This document shows, one piece after another, positions 1-10,140 of a DNA stretch of 64,000 bases. The stretch comes from Paracyclopina nana (lineage: Eukaryota; Arthropoda; Copepoda; Cyclopoida; Cyclopettidae). The notes beneath the pieces were generated by a model, which saw nothing but the letters and a program-made list of their open reading frames with translations, searched no databases and was not told the DNA's origin. A program made the translations under genes and the position numbers. The stretch's first letter is position 1; the number at the start of each line of letters is the position of its first letter. The DNA is taken from assembly GCA_019096065.1 (NCBI GenBank), contig JAGUCH010000002.1, forward strand, positions 5,592,501-5,656,500, in the 5' to 3' direction.

Positions 1-330
1 AATACTATGTGACAATTTGCTATGTGACAATACGCTATGAGACATTATGCTATGAGCCAAAATGCTATGAGACATTATGCTATGAGACATTATGCAATGG
101 GACATTATGCTATGGGACAATATGCTATGAGACAATATGCTATGAGACAAATGCCTATGTGACAATTTGCTATGAGCCAATATGCTATGGGACAAATGCC
201 TATGTGACAATATGCTATGCGACAATTTGCTTTGTGACAATTTGTTATGGGACATTATGCTATGAGACAAAATGCTATGGGACAGAATGCTATGGGACAT
301 TATGTGTGGGCCCATGCAGCCTGATGTAGC
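1..330. repeat. 15-bp minisatellite
   Basis: About 21 head-to-tail copies of a 15-base unit close to TATGCTATGAGACAT, with variants at a few positions (GAGACA, GGGACA, GTGACA, GAGCCA). The unit length is a multiple of three, so an open frame of about 106 codons runs through it, but it encodes only a low-complexity CYETICYGT-like repeat and has no gene context. Degenerate single units continue to about 400. The array reaches the left window edge and may extend beyond it. Confidence 0.93.
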
Positions 331-461
331 ACAGAATGTTACTTTATAATTATTCATGCGGCCATATATTATGGGACATCATAATATGTGACAATTTAGA
401 GGAATATCTTGGTAGAATTTTTTACTTTTTTCGTGGAGCTGGACACATGCGCGTAGCCCAA

Positions 462-764
462 TTTTGAGTCAAAATGTCAGTTGCAGTTGACAGTTTGTTT
501 CAACTTGACTCAAAAAATGAGGCAAAGTCAAACTTTGACTCATTTTGAATTCGCAAGAGAGAAAGCTTGCGCATCGCGCGGTACTTCTACTTAACTGCTA
601 ATAAAACACGAAATTCTTGACCAAGTCAAATTTGAGTCAAAATATCAGTTGCAGTTGACAGTTTGTGTCAACTTGACTCAAAATATGAGACAAAGTCAAA
701 CTTTCGACTTATTTTGAATTTGCAAGGAGAAAGCTTGCGCATCGCGCGGTACTTCTACTTAACT
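462..764. repeat. two-copy tandem repeat, about 168-bp period
   Basis: The block starting TTTGAGTCAAAAT at 462 is repeated at about 630 with few changes. Both copies end in AAGCTTGCGCATCGCGCGG followed by TACTTCTACTTAACTGC. Each copy carries several short TTGACTCA-like palindromic words. No coding potential is seen. It sits between the minisatellite and the 210-bp satellite in a repeat-dense left edge. Confidence 0.85.
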
Positions 765-936
765 GCATGCTTATGTAGCACAACATAGTAATTTGCTGAA
801 AATGCATTTTTGACATGCGCAATTAAGTATTTGTATAATTTGTAATTATATTTGTAAAATGATATTTTTAGATTTTGACAAAAGAATCGGTCTATTGGTA
901 CCAAAAGCCATCCTGTCAGGTGCCTAAGCAAAGTTA

Positions 937-2035
937 TTTTGGCCGCGAATTGCTCAGCAAACGCCGGTTCACTTGACCACGGTAAAAATGAAATTTCCCT
1001 GACAAGCCCAACCGCGATTCAAAGCGGAGAACACGGTTTGCAGTTCTAGTACACATTTGATCTCAAATGATCCCAATGATCCCACCCAAAAAGAAAGACA
1101 GGTAAAAAATATAAGAGTCAGTTACTTTGGCATGAGGCAAATTTTTTTTTGGCGGCATATGGCTCAGCAAACCCCGGTTCACTTGACCACGGAAAAAACG
1201 AAATTTCCCTGACAAGCCCAACCGCGATTCAAAGCGGAGAACACAGTTTGCAGTTCTAGTACACATTTGATCCCAAATGATCCCAATCATTCCACCCAAA
1301 AAGAAAGACAGATAGAAAATATCAGAGTCAGGTACTTTGGCATGAGGCAAATTTTTTTTTGGCCACCAATTGCTCAGCAAACCCTGGTTCAATTGACCCC
1401 GGTAAAAACGAAATTTCCCTGACAAACCCAACCGAAATTCAAAGCGGAGAACGCAGTTTGCAGTTCTTGAACATATTTAAATCCCAAATGATCCCAATGA
1501 TCCCACCCAAAAGGAAAGACAGATAAAAAATATCAGAGTCAGGTACTTTGGCATGAGGCAAATTTTTTTTTGGCCGCCATTGCTCAGCAAACCCTGGTTC
1601 ACTTGACCTCGGTAAAAACGAAATTTCCCTGACAAGCCCAACCGCAATTCAAAGCGGAGAATGCATTTTGCAGTTCTTGAACATATTTTGATCCCAAATG
1701 ATCCCAATGATCCCACCCAAAAAGAAAGACAGATAAAAAATATCAGAGTCAGGTACTTAGGCATGAGGCAAATTTTTTTTTGGCCGCAAATTGCTCAGCA
1801 AACCCCGGTTCACTTGACCTCGGTAAAAACCAAATTTCCCTGACAAGCCCAACCGCGATTCAAAGCGGAGAACACGGTTTGCAGTTCTAGTACACATTTG
1901 ATCCCAAATGATCCCAATGATCCCACCCAAAAAGAAAGACAGATAAAAAATATCAGAGTCAGGTACTCAGGCAAATTTGTTTGGCTGCGAATCGCTCAGC
2001 CAACCTCATTTCACTTGACCTGGGTAATAATTAAA
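937..2035. repeat. 210-bp satellite array, five copies
   Basis: The marker AAATTTCCCTGACAA recurs at 991, 1201, 1411, 1621 and 1832, so the period is 210 bases with a single one-base shift. Each unit contains a GATCCCAATGATCCCACCC stretch, a purine-rich AAAGAAAGACAG run, a poly-T tract and TTGCTCAGCAAACC. Copies are highly similar, which suggests recent amplification or homogenisation. Open frames inside it on the minus strand repeat with the unit and are not genes. The last unit decays after about 1990. Confidence 0.93.
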
Positions 2036-2420
2036 TGTTGTGTGATTTTGTGCCTGATAAATTCTTGTTATGTTTAACCGTGTGTCAAAGCACTGAGAAC
2101 GGCAAGTTTTCATTGCATTTGAAGGCTGGCTCTGCAGACGCAGCCTCATTTCATGACCAATTTCAGCTTCTTATTGAATGACTTCTAGGCTATCAAAAGT
2201 GTCTAAATTAGTGTGCAATGGCAGATATAGATGAAAATTTGCCTTAGAAATCAATTTGTCTTGGATTAAGTCTATTTTTGGAAAAATGGTAGAAGGGCCA
2301 TTTTTGGCTGCTTTCAGACAGCCATAGCTTTTGATTGCAACCGAATGCAATTTAGATATGAGACAAAAAATAATAACTAAGACACCACCATTTTAGGATA
2401 ATCAATTAAAATTGAAAAAA
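2036..2420. other. non-coding spacer
   Basis: AT-rich sequence between the 210-bp satellite and the fold-back element. No open frame with codon structure, RNA gene or clear repeat was recognised. Confidence 0.6.
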
Positions 2421-3330
2421 CCTCATGGCATTACTTGGCTCTCGCAAGCTCTAGCCCGCAAAGCAGCCACTCGATTTTTACTTTACAAAATTTGCTCAGC
2501 TATTTTATCCGCTTGTTTTTATAAAATGTTTACATATCTAAATAGCTATTAGTCTTATTTATATGATGGAAAGTAATTTTCGCATGTATAATTCAGTTTA
2601 CCAATTCGTCTCAGTTCATATAACTACACATATATAAAGGCCCTGACGTTTTACTTTATCAAGTGACACACATTATAAAGTATTTTATAAGGTGTGTTGC
2701 TCCTCTGTTTGACCAGATATTGTCCAAGAAGTAAATCCCATTGCAGAAAAAAGGAGAAAAAAATGCCTTGCATGGGGATTGAACCCTGATCATCTAGATT
2801 AAGAATCCGTCACTCTACTGACTGAGCTACCAATACAGATAGAAAAAGTTGTTGTTAGAATTCCTTTTTATAAGCTGAGCTAAGTTCAGCAGAGGAGTAG
2901 AGTCTCTATCAAAGATACCAGACAAACATTGATCTAACACATCTTTTAGCTTCAAAAAGTGCCAAATTCAAAATGCACACTTTTTAAGTGATTCATTAAC
3001 ACTTTCAGCTACTCTTGCACTATTGAAGGCCTCTCAACCCAAGCCCTCAAAGTAATGGATCAAATGCTAAGTCAAGATTGCCTGGTCTGGTAACTTCATT
3101 AACATTTGAAAATTACTTTCCATCATATAAAATCGTATATATATGTAAACAAATTACAAAACATGCTTACAAAATATCTGAGCTCATTTTGTAAAGTAAA
3201 AATCTCATAGCATTACTTGGCTCTCGCAAGCTCAAGCCCGCAAAGTTGCCACTCGATTTTTACTTTACAAAATTTGCTCAGCTGTTTTATTAGCTTGTTT
3301 TATAAATTGTTTTCATATATAAATAGATAT
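2421..3330. mobile_element. fold-back element A with a tRNA-like cassette
   Basis: The segment 2421-2580 begins with CATTACTTGGCTCTCGCAAG. The same sequence recurs near 3206-3325, and 3109-3207 is its inverted complement around TTTTACTTTACAAAATTTGC. The right end (about 3126-3325) is therefore a long imperfect hairpin, and the left end is a half hairpin. Between them lies a tRNA-like module (2764-2837, minus). A second region at 12590-13386 shares the interior landmarks TATAATTCAGTTTACC and GGTAACTTCATTA in the same order and also ends in a hairpin. That makes this a family rather than chance. No transposase frame is present, so it would be non-autonomous. Confidence 0.7.
2764..2837 (-). other. 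tRNA-like sequence (degenerate, Lys-CTT-like loop)
   Basis: Read on the minus strand it has an A-box-like TAGCTCAGTCAGTAGAG, an anticodon-loop-like TTCTTAA and a B-box-like GGGTTCAATCCCC at tRNA spacing. The 7-bp acceptor stem pairs with one mismatch. The anticodon and T stems pair poorly, so it is unlikely to be a working tRNA gene. It more likely represents a tRNA-derived module inside element A. Pol III boxes could still be active. Confidence 0.6.
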
Positions 3331-3844
3331 AATCTAGCTGGGGTAAATTACGAAACCGAACTTTTCTCATTAGACGTATGGAAGTAGAATCTCCCTTTAG
3401 AGGCTCATTTGAACAGGGTACACTGCTAGATTCTACACCAAAATCGATAGCAAAATATCACTAGGTGACAATATTTTTGTTATTTACAAATAAATGCCTG
3501 AATCTGGCTGAACCATGGCACTCAGTTATTCTTGAAAATCAAAATGATTTTTAATTTTTTCACAGCTTTTTAATCTTCATTTTTTTCAAAAAGAGCTTTC
3601 TGATAGCGTGCTTACATGCGCTAAATGACAATGACAATAATGGCCAGCTTGTAATAAGGGTGAGTGAACACAATGTTAAGAGCCACTCTCGACCAACAAG
3701 CACGCGAGTTTTACCTAATAGAATAACGTAATGCGCGATTGTTGAGCCCGTTTGCGAAATAATGAGCTGTTACCTGATTGGACCAAATTGTCACCAGGAC
3801 AGGACGAGCTCTTCGTAGAAGTTTCCTTTGTCCAGTTGGTCAAA
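3331..3844. other. intergenic region upstream of the serine protease
   Basis: No gene or recognisable repeat was found. It contains the presumed promoter and 5' untranslated region of the plus-strand protease that starts at 3845. An in-frame upstream ATG exists at 3752, but the residues it would add do not look like a signal peptide. Confidence 0.5.
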
Positions 3845-4901
3845 ATGCGGCTCCGTCTGTGGAATTTCCTCTTGCTGGCTTCAATTATTGCTGCCAAAAA
3901 GCCTCAAGTTCGGTCTAGATGTTGTAGCAAGCTTGGGGTGAAAGGTAACTAATTAAGTAATTAATTCATTTCGTGAATCTCATCGAGTTACGGGTGAGCA
4001 GAGGGCAACCGATCTTTGCCAGCTACGCTCAACTTGGACGGTAACGAAGACCGAATCGTTGGCGGTTGTGAGCCTTGCCCTGGAGAATTCCCCTGGGTCA
4101 TTGGTCTTTTTGGACGTGGCCGATTTCGCCCCTTTTGTGGAGGGTCGTTAATTAGCGACAAGTGGATCTTAACAGCCGCTCATTGCGTCGTTGGCAAACG
4201 ATGCTCAAGCCTCCAAGTGCACCTAGGCGATCACAACGTCACTGCCACCGATGAGGGAGAAGTTGTCATGGACGTATGCAACATTGCCATTCATGATTTC
4301 TACCATAGCGTCTTTTTCGATATAGCTCTTATAGAGCTATGCGAGCCAGTGCAATATTCGCACGTCATTCAGGTGCATGCAATAAGCATTGTAAAGTAAT
4401 GCATACTTATATATCATCATTTTTTGCAGCCCATCAAATGTGCAACCAAGACTGAATATGAGCAGTCCAAGCACAACTTGGTTACTGTTGCTGGCTGGGG
4501 AAGCCTCAAGGAGCGACATAGGGGGTCAGAGGTGCTAATGAAAGTTGAAGTACCGATGGTGGACTTTGATACGTGCAAATCTTCCTATAATTGGCTATCA
4601 GACGGCATGATTTGCGCAGGCAATATGACGCACGGAGGCATTGATTCCTGTCAAGGAGACTCGGGAGGTCCCCTTTGGACTACTTTGCCAGGATCCAAAG
4701 AACCCTTCCAGGTATGGATTTTGTGCTATTCAAGTGCTGATGCATTCGATTGCCAATTTGCTTTCTTAGACTGGAATCGTGAGCAACGGAAGGGGCTGCG
4801 CAAGAGCCGGCTCACCGGGCGTTTATACTGACGTGAGCAACTACTACGATTGGATTCACGACACTATGGCCGATACCAAACGAACCAAGCAATGCCATTA
4901 G
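3845..4901 (+). CDS. trypsin-like serine protease (S1A family), secreted
   Basis: Four exons: 3845-3944, 4023-4372, 4430-4711 and 4770-4901, joined at GT-AG sites, giving 287 residues. It starts at a Met followed by a basic and hydrophobic signal peptide ([17 protein letters not shown]). After a short Cys-containing pro-segment comes the activation site R-IVGG. The catalytic triad is complete: His in LTAAHC, Asp in FDIALIEL and Ser in GDSGGP. The Asp six residues before that Ser ([10 protein letters not shown]) predicts cleavage after Lys or Arg. The last exon encodes the usual [15 protein letters not shown] end, which fixes the final splice. Its length is that of a simple trypsin with no clip or CUB domain. 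It faces PABPN1 tail to tail. The physiological substrate cannot be told from sequence. Digestive or immune roles are both possible. Confidence 0.93.
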
Positions 4902-5286
4902 CGATCATACTCATTCTTTATTTAAATACAAGCCCTACTACTGTAAGAAAATGAGGGAAGTGGGATCATTATTCGTAGACTAACCGCTGCTGTCCCTCTC
5001 CGGCAGGAAGAACAATGCACCTAAAAAGACAAAGTAAAGTAGAGAACAACTTACCTTCACTGGCAGATTTCGGGGCAAGGAAAAGGAGGCTAAAGAGGTA
5101 CTTTTTGCAAGGGGACAGTAGAAAAGCTAAATTGGGGCGCATCATTTATCTTTTTTCGCTAATACATTTATGTTTTAACTTTTTTTCTTCGCTCTCTCTC
5201 TCTCTTTCTTTTTTTAAGGCCCATCTTTTTTATAACCCTATCCGTTTTTTGATTGTTTCGAGGAAATATCGAAGGGATAGTCGACT
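4902..5286. other. convergent intergenic region
   Basis: This lies between the 3' ends of the protease (plus) and PABPN1 (minus). It has a CT-rich run near 5185-5215, which on the minus strand is a purine-rich stretch downstream of the PABPN1 stop. No gene was seen. It probably holds both 3' untranslated regions. Confidence 0.55.
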
Positions 5287-6276
5287 TTAATAGGGACTGT
5301 AAAATCCACGTCCACGGAACCTTCAGACACAATTTAGATTAGGATCTTGCGGTCGTTCCAAGGTATATAATTTCAACTTACCTTGGTCGGTGCATAGCTC
5401 CAAAACCTCCTCGGCCTCTCGAGTAACCGCCACGTCCTCCTCGAAAGCCTCCACGGAAACCCCCACGTCCACGCGGAGGTCGATTCGTTGAGGTGATTCC
5501 AGGCTTGTTCGTTCTCTTTGGCAACACTTTGATTTGCCTTCCACGGAATAATGAGTCATCCAGGGCTTGGGCTGTTTCAACAGACTCCTTGTCAGCAAAT
5601 TCCACGTAAGCGAATCCCTTGGGACAGCCATCAAATTTGTTGCACAAAATTGTGACACGGTTGATGCTACCGCAGCCGTGAAAATGCGCTTCCAACTCCT
5701 CCGCAGTTGCTGCATAGTCAACATTTCCAACATAAACGGACCTTAAAATGCAAACAGTTGATTTTCCAGGAAAACGCTGAGCAAGAAATCCAAAAAATCA
5801 CCTCGAATCCACTTCTACCTTCTCCTCGTAAGACATATTTAGCGAGGCTTGGGATTCAGCTGAGGGTGAGGCCATTTGATGGTCAACCTCTGATTGCATT
5901 TGCTTCAATTTTGCAGCCTCTTGTTCCATTTCCCTGACCCGAGCTTTGATGGCTTCCAGCTCCTAGATAAGAGAGATAAATTTTCTCCTCCTTTTTGCCT
6001 CGATGGATATGGCTTTTTAGCATTAAAAACGATTAGGTTTAATCTCATTTTGCGTTTCCGCAAAAAGAGATCATAATAAAATCCCCGGAAAAGATAAGAT
6101 TACATGACCAAAAAAGGACGAATTTCGGAAGCTCGAATTTATTGGCATTTATGAAGCATGTTCTGTTCACGTCAACTTACCGGATCGTCACCAGTCTCCA
6201 ATGATAGATCAGGATCATTTTCGTCCTCCAAGAGACTGTTGTCGCCAGGATTAGCATCAATCGTTGAAGTAGCCAT
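5287..6276 (-). CDS. PABPN1: polyadenylate-binding protein 2 (nuclear poly(A)-binding protein)
   Basis: Four exons on the minus strand: 6276-6181, 5962-5802, 5741-5382 and 5296-5287, encoding 208 residues. The order is an acidic N-terminus ([19 protein letters not shown]), a coiled-coil helix starting [13 protein letters not shown], and one RRM with RNP2 (VYVGNV) and RNP1 (KGFAYVEF). A basic Arg/Gly-rich tail follows ([15 protein letters not shown]). In known animals this protein coats growing poly(A) tails in the nucleus and stimulates poly(A) polymerase. The polyalanine stretch of the mammalian N-terminus is absent. The last coding exon supplies only the final SPY residues. Reading through the donor instead would give a stop right after MHRPR. 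The SPY end matches the family, which supports the splice. RPA1 lies 356 bp upstream on the same strand. Confidence 0.95.
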
Positions 6277-6632
6277 GTTTTTGTGAGTGCTTCGTTGCAA
6301 GTTTCACTTTTGTTGACAAAAATCGAAGCGGCCGCGATATAAGAGTTACCAGACATTCCGAATGAAAAAAACCAAAAGCGTGGATAATATATAAAAAAGC
6401 CAAAACCTTAATAGAAAAGTCGGACATTCACGTGATCTATAGTTTTTAAAAGATTCCTGTAGATCGGACGAGTGTGCTCGTTCTCCTTGTACTTTAAAAA
6501 GATTTCTTTGATGACAAATAATTATAGATATATTCTGAGTTGGTGGTATAAAATTGGATTGACATATGTTACATTTTGGTAAAATATAAAAAGGTGTTAA
6601 GAAAGTCATAATGAGTAAAAATGAAACTCTCA
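6277..6632. other. intergenic region between RPA1 and PABPN1
   Basis: This 356-bp gap lies between two minus-strand genes. It must contain the RPA1 3' untranslated region and the PABPN1 promoter. An open frame of 96 codons in it shows no family features. Nothing else was recognised. Confidence 0.5.
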
Positions 6633-8636
6633 TCAAAATGCATCAGAACGCTTCTGATGATTCTCCAAGGCTGCGATTTCAGCCTTTATTCGATCGATGT
6701 GTGCTTTGGAGGAGTAGTCGACCGGTTCAGCATTGGCAACACTCACTTTGAGTCGGTTCTCATCGTTCCACGTTTCCTTAGAAGTTTTGACTGAAAAATT
6801 GAACTGAGCATATCGTGCTTGTTTCAGCACCCTACGGTATTCCAGTTCGTCTTTGTCTTTGATTTCAGCCATTTCTTTCGCTTCTTTGCCAATGATTTTC
6901 GCTGCAGAGTCGTCAAACATCGTGATCCACTGAAAAATGCAAGTTCAACTAAGTAAATTTGGTGTTTGTGACAAAAAAAGACATCAAACCTGATAACTTG
7001 TTGCATCTGCAACCGCTCCTCGAAGTAAATATCGCCAATGAAACCTGTCATATTCCTGCCTGCATTTTTCACACTTGAATTGACCGTTGCCCATGTCAAT
7101 GACCATTTTGTTGCATTTTTCGCCTGGGCAAGCTTTGTACATAATCTTGTCCGCTTTCAGATCGATGAGGTAGGCGCATATGTTGTAGTAGCGTGTTTGA
7201 GATGTCTCTTGGAATTCGTCATGCATTTCCTTCAGCGTGACAAACTCAGACTTATCCATTAAGGGCTGGTACTGTTTCACTCTGGTCAAGCTCTGAACAC
7301 CAGCGATGCCAGAAGTGGAGAAAAGGTCAGCCAAATCTTTGGCTTCGTTCATATCGGGGTCAACTTCAATTGATGAGCCAAAAGAGCAGCTCAAGGATTT
7401 GCCATTCCAGTCAGTTACCATGACTTGTCGAACTGCAACAACTTTACCCTCAATTGCTTCCTTGCCGTACTTCTCAGCATTCTCACCCCATAGAGTGAGC
7501 TGTATTTCAGCTTTGGAATCATCAGTCACAGTGATTTCTCTCTTTTTCGTCTCCCTTCCACTTCTCAGAGACTGGTTCACACAAGCCTCAACTCGACAGC
7601 AAATTGCCAAAACGTCAATCTTATCCTTGTCGGGAACGTTTTCAATATCTTTGATCTTCACAAAGTTGTACTCAATACTTGGCACTTGGTCATTCTTGTC
7701 TACGCAAGGCTCCATGACCGTGTGGCTCATCAAAGTCAGCTCATAGTTATGATTGGTCTGAAATAAAGATGAGCGTTGACTAAAGAGTCCATGTGCCGCG
7801 TCCTTTGTAGCTATACTTACATGGTTGTATTCAGGTTTTCTGACTGGCTGAATTTTCGCGTTGCTCAAGTAGTACACTTTTCCTTCTTGAACCATCGGCT
7901 CAAATTTTCTTAGGTCTTCGTTGAAACCAGTGACCTTTATCTCCCCAGAGGCATCTTTAAGGACGAAATCGAACACAGATCCTTCCCCTCTTGAATTGTT
8001 CCAAGTTTTGACAGGGCTCTTCTTGGTAACGCGAGCCATAATTGTGTACTTATTCTGGTAGGGGTTCAGATCTTTAATACAGTGAGTGGCTTTCGTAGGG
8101 AACAAATTTCTCCTCGCAAGTTTCGCCTTGCTGTCCTCCTCTTTTTGAGTGTTAGGGCTCTTATCAAGAGGTCTTTTATAGGATAAGGGTGGAGGATCTT
8201 TTGCCGGATTTCCATAGCTTGCAGTAGGAGTCCCAGGAGCTCCTGAGCTAGATGACGAAGCTGACACACTAAAAGCATCCTCAGGAACAGGAATTGGATT
8301 TCCGATGCGGCTGTCTAACTTCTCTTGGATTTTAAATTCTCCAATGATCAGAATTAATCTTCCCTGGACGGTTTTCACGCAATTCTTGGCGCTACGAGCA
8401 ACCAACGTAATGATGGAGAACTCGGGTGGAACCTGGTCTTCATCGTCCAGCAAAATGACGGCTTGCGTAAATCGATGATTGCCATCTGAAATGCAGATTC
8501 TGAACTTGGTTTCGTTGCTGGAAGGAGTGGCAATTCTTCTCGTTCCAATCACTTGAAACGTGCACTTATTTGGCGGTGGAATTTCGCCTTTGCAAATATA
8601 TTGCAAAATCGCGCCTCCTGACAATGGTGGACTCAT
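6633..8636 (-). CDS. RPA1: replication protein A 70-kDa DNA-binding subunit
   Basis: Three exons on the minus strand: 8636-7821, 7757-6991/6990 and 6929-6633, about 626 residues. The chosen Met gives MSPPLSGGAI, which aligns with the family start. Another in-frame Met lies six codons upstream at 8654. Domains in order are the N-terminal protein-interaction OB fold (about 1-110), a Ser/Pro-rich linker, DBD-A (from YQNKYTIMARV), DBD-B and DBD-C. DBD-C holds the C4 zinc ribbon (CPGEKCNKM then CEKC). The last exon forms the C-terminal trimerisation part (WITMFDDSAAKIIG). RPA binds single-stranded DNA during replication and repair. The 63-nt intron at 7758-7820 is a multiple of three with no stop, so an unspliced message would stay in frame. 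Alignment to the family favours removing it. Confidence 0.96.
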
Positions 8637-8715
8637 GTCGCCGCAAAAAGTCACTGCATGCCTGACGTAAATGTCCGTTATTCTGAAAAATCGCCCTTTG
8701 TTTACATGAACGAAT

Positions 8716-8766
8716 CACAGATGTCTACTTCATCAGAGCTAACAGCGCGCAACGTAGACATCTGTG
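8716..8766. promoter_or_regulatory. inverted repeat just upstream of RPA1
   Basis: CACAGATGTCTAC (8716-8728) and its exact complement GTAGACATCTGTG (8754-8766) form perfect 13-bp arms around a 25-base spacer. Weaker pairing extends outward through GAACGAA and TTCGTG. It lies 80-130 bp upstream of the RPA1 start codon, so it could be a transcription-factor site pair or a hairpin. The function is unknown. Confidence 0.5.
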
Positions 8767-8862
8767 AACTGTTCGTGTGCTGCTGATTGTCGCTGTCTCC
8801 ACGACTTCACCCTCGCTTTTTGGCGAAAGATTTCAATGACTGTAAAAGTTGGGCATGACTCA

Positions 8863-9303
8863 CAGGGTGACCAGATGTGGCTATTTATAGCCAAAGTGGC
8901 TATTTTTGACCCATGTGTGGCTACGCAAATTTAGGCCGAATAGCCATAGCCATTTGTGGCTATTTTTGAAAAGCCCGAAAATTTGATATTTTTACTTAAT
9001 AAACGCTTGAAATTCTGCAAAAAAGTTAAGAAAAAAATTGAATTTGCAAAAACGGCAGACTTTTTTATATCTTTTGCCAACCAAAAAAAGGTGAAAATCA
9101 TCATTTCACTGTTGATTTCAGCAACAAAAATCCTAAAAATTGGATCAAATTTTCAAATTAATTATTATCATCATGAAAATTCTTAAAAATGTGGCTATTT
9201 TTGGCAATTTGTGGCTATTTTGAGTCTTTTTCTGAGATAGCCAAATGTGGCTATTTTAGAGAGAAATCTGGCTACAGCCCGCTCAAATTTTCTGGTCACC
9301 CTG
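8863..9303. mobile_element. hAT-type MITE with 8-bp target site duplication
   Basis: The 441-bp element begins CAGGGTGACCAGA and ends with the exact complement TCTGGTCACCCTG. It is flanked on both sides by ATGACTCA (8855-8862 and 9304-9311), an 8-bp direct duplication. Both ends carry several copies of TGTGGCTATTTT in subterminal position. Eight-base duplications and CAGGG termini are hallmarks of hAT transposons. There is no transposase, so it is non-autonomous. The perfect duplication indicates a fairly recent insertion between RPA1 and the PRA1 gene. Confidence 0.92.
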
Positions 9304-9380
9304 ATGACTCAGAAAATTTGACAAGATTAGCAGGCCAAAAATTAAAGAATTTCAGGAGTGCGAATCAAAAAAGACAAATT

Positions 9381-10025
9381 ATGGAGTTGGCACCGCTACG
9401 GAGCATGGACGAGTTCATCTTGTCCAAATCGAGATTTCAAGTAAGTTTCTTGGAGAGCATATCGTAATTTCAAGCTGTAACGAAACGACTTTTTTAAACC
9501 AGATGCCAAATGTAAATGATGAAGAGCGTTGGTTCAACCGCGTTGTGTACAATTTGATGTACTACCAAACAAACTATTTGCTGTCATCTCTAGTCATCTT
9601 CTCTCTCGTCTTCTTTTATCGGCCTCAAGAAATGTGCGTCGGCGTGCTCCTCATGGTAAATAAGGCCTTTTTAGAAGAAGAACACTTCTTAATGCAATTT
9701 TTAGGGTTTTTCTTTCGCCTTCTCGTTTTTCCTACAAGAAAAGAAGGCACAAGTAAAGCAATTCAAGCGGGAACATCCGATACTGGTCACCTTGATTGCA
9801 ATGTCTGTTGGTTATTACCTGATTTACAAGCTGTCATCAGTAGCAGTGTTTTTGCTTGGAGTTGCCTTACCCATTTTGTTCACTATGCTCCACGCCTCCT
9901 TCAGACTTAGGAATACCATGAACAAGCTGGCTAATGTCACTAATGTTCTGGGCCTCTCCAAACGAACTCCGATGGGAATGATCCTTGAATCCGTTGGCAT
10001 TGAACCAAACTTTAAGTATCAGTAG
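9381..10025 (+). CDS. PRA1 family protein (ARL6IP5/PRAF2-like), membrane trafficking
   Basis: Three exons: 9381-9440, 9503-9655 and 9705-10025, giving about 177 residues. The N-terminus MELAPLRSMDEFILSKSRFQ leads into the conserved RWFNRVVYNLMYYQTNYLL segment. Two hydrophobic hairpins follow (SSLVIFSLVFFY with GVLLMGFSFAFSFFL, and the ILVTLIAM... YKLSSVAVFLLGVALPIL pair), then a short basic tail. This is the architecture of prenylated Rab acceptor proteins of the ER/Golgi, and ARL6IP5/PRAF2 is the closest fit in length and tail. The family modulates Rab delivery, ER shape and glutamate transporter trafficking in mammals. Exon 1 supplies only 20 residues. The downstream Met at the start of exon 2 would truncate a conserved segment, so the upstream start is preferred. 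Confidence 0.9.
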
Positions 10026-10140
10026 TCTAGATCTGGCATCATCTTTCTTCAGTAAAAAACGAGACAGCTGTTCAAGGTCAAATAGAATTTTTTATTCGTG
10101 TTCAATGGGTAAGAAAGGAGAATTCATCATAAATGCACAT

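Noticed and set aside
9-329. 106-codon open frame on the plus strand
   Set aside because: It is a by-product of the 15-bp minisatellite, with repetitive composition and no gene signals.
1063-1843. Several open frames within the 210-bp satellite
   Set aside because: They repeat with the satellite unit, run into each other on both strands and match no family.
5323-5733. 136-codon minus-strand frame over PABPN1
   Set aside because: It is a shifted frame of the real PABPN1 exon.
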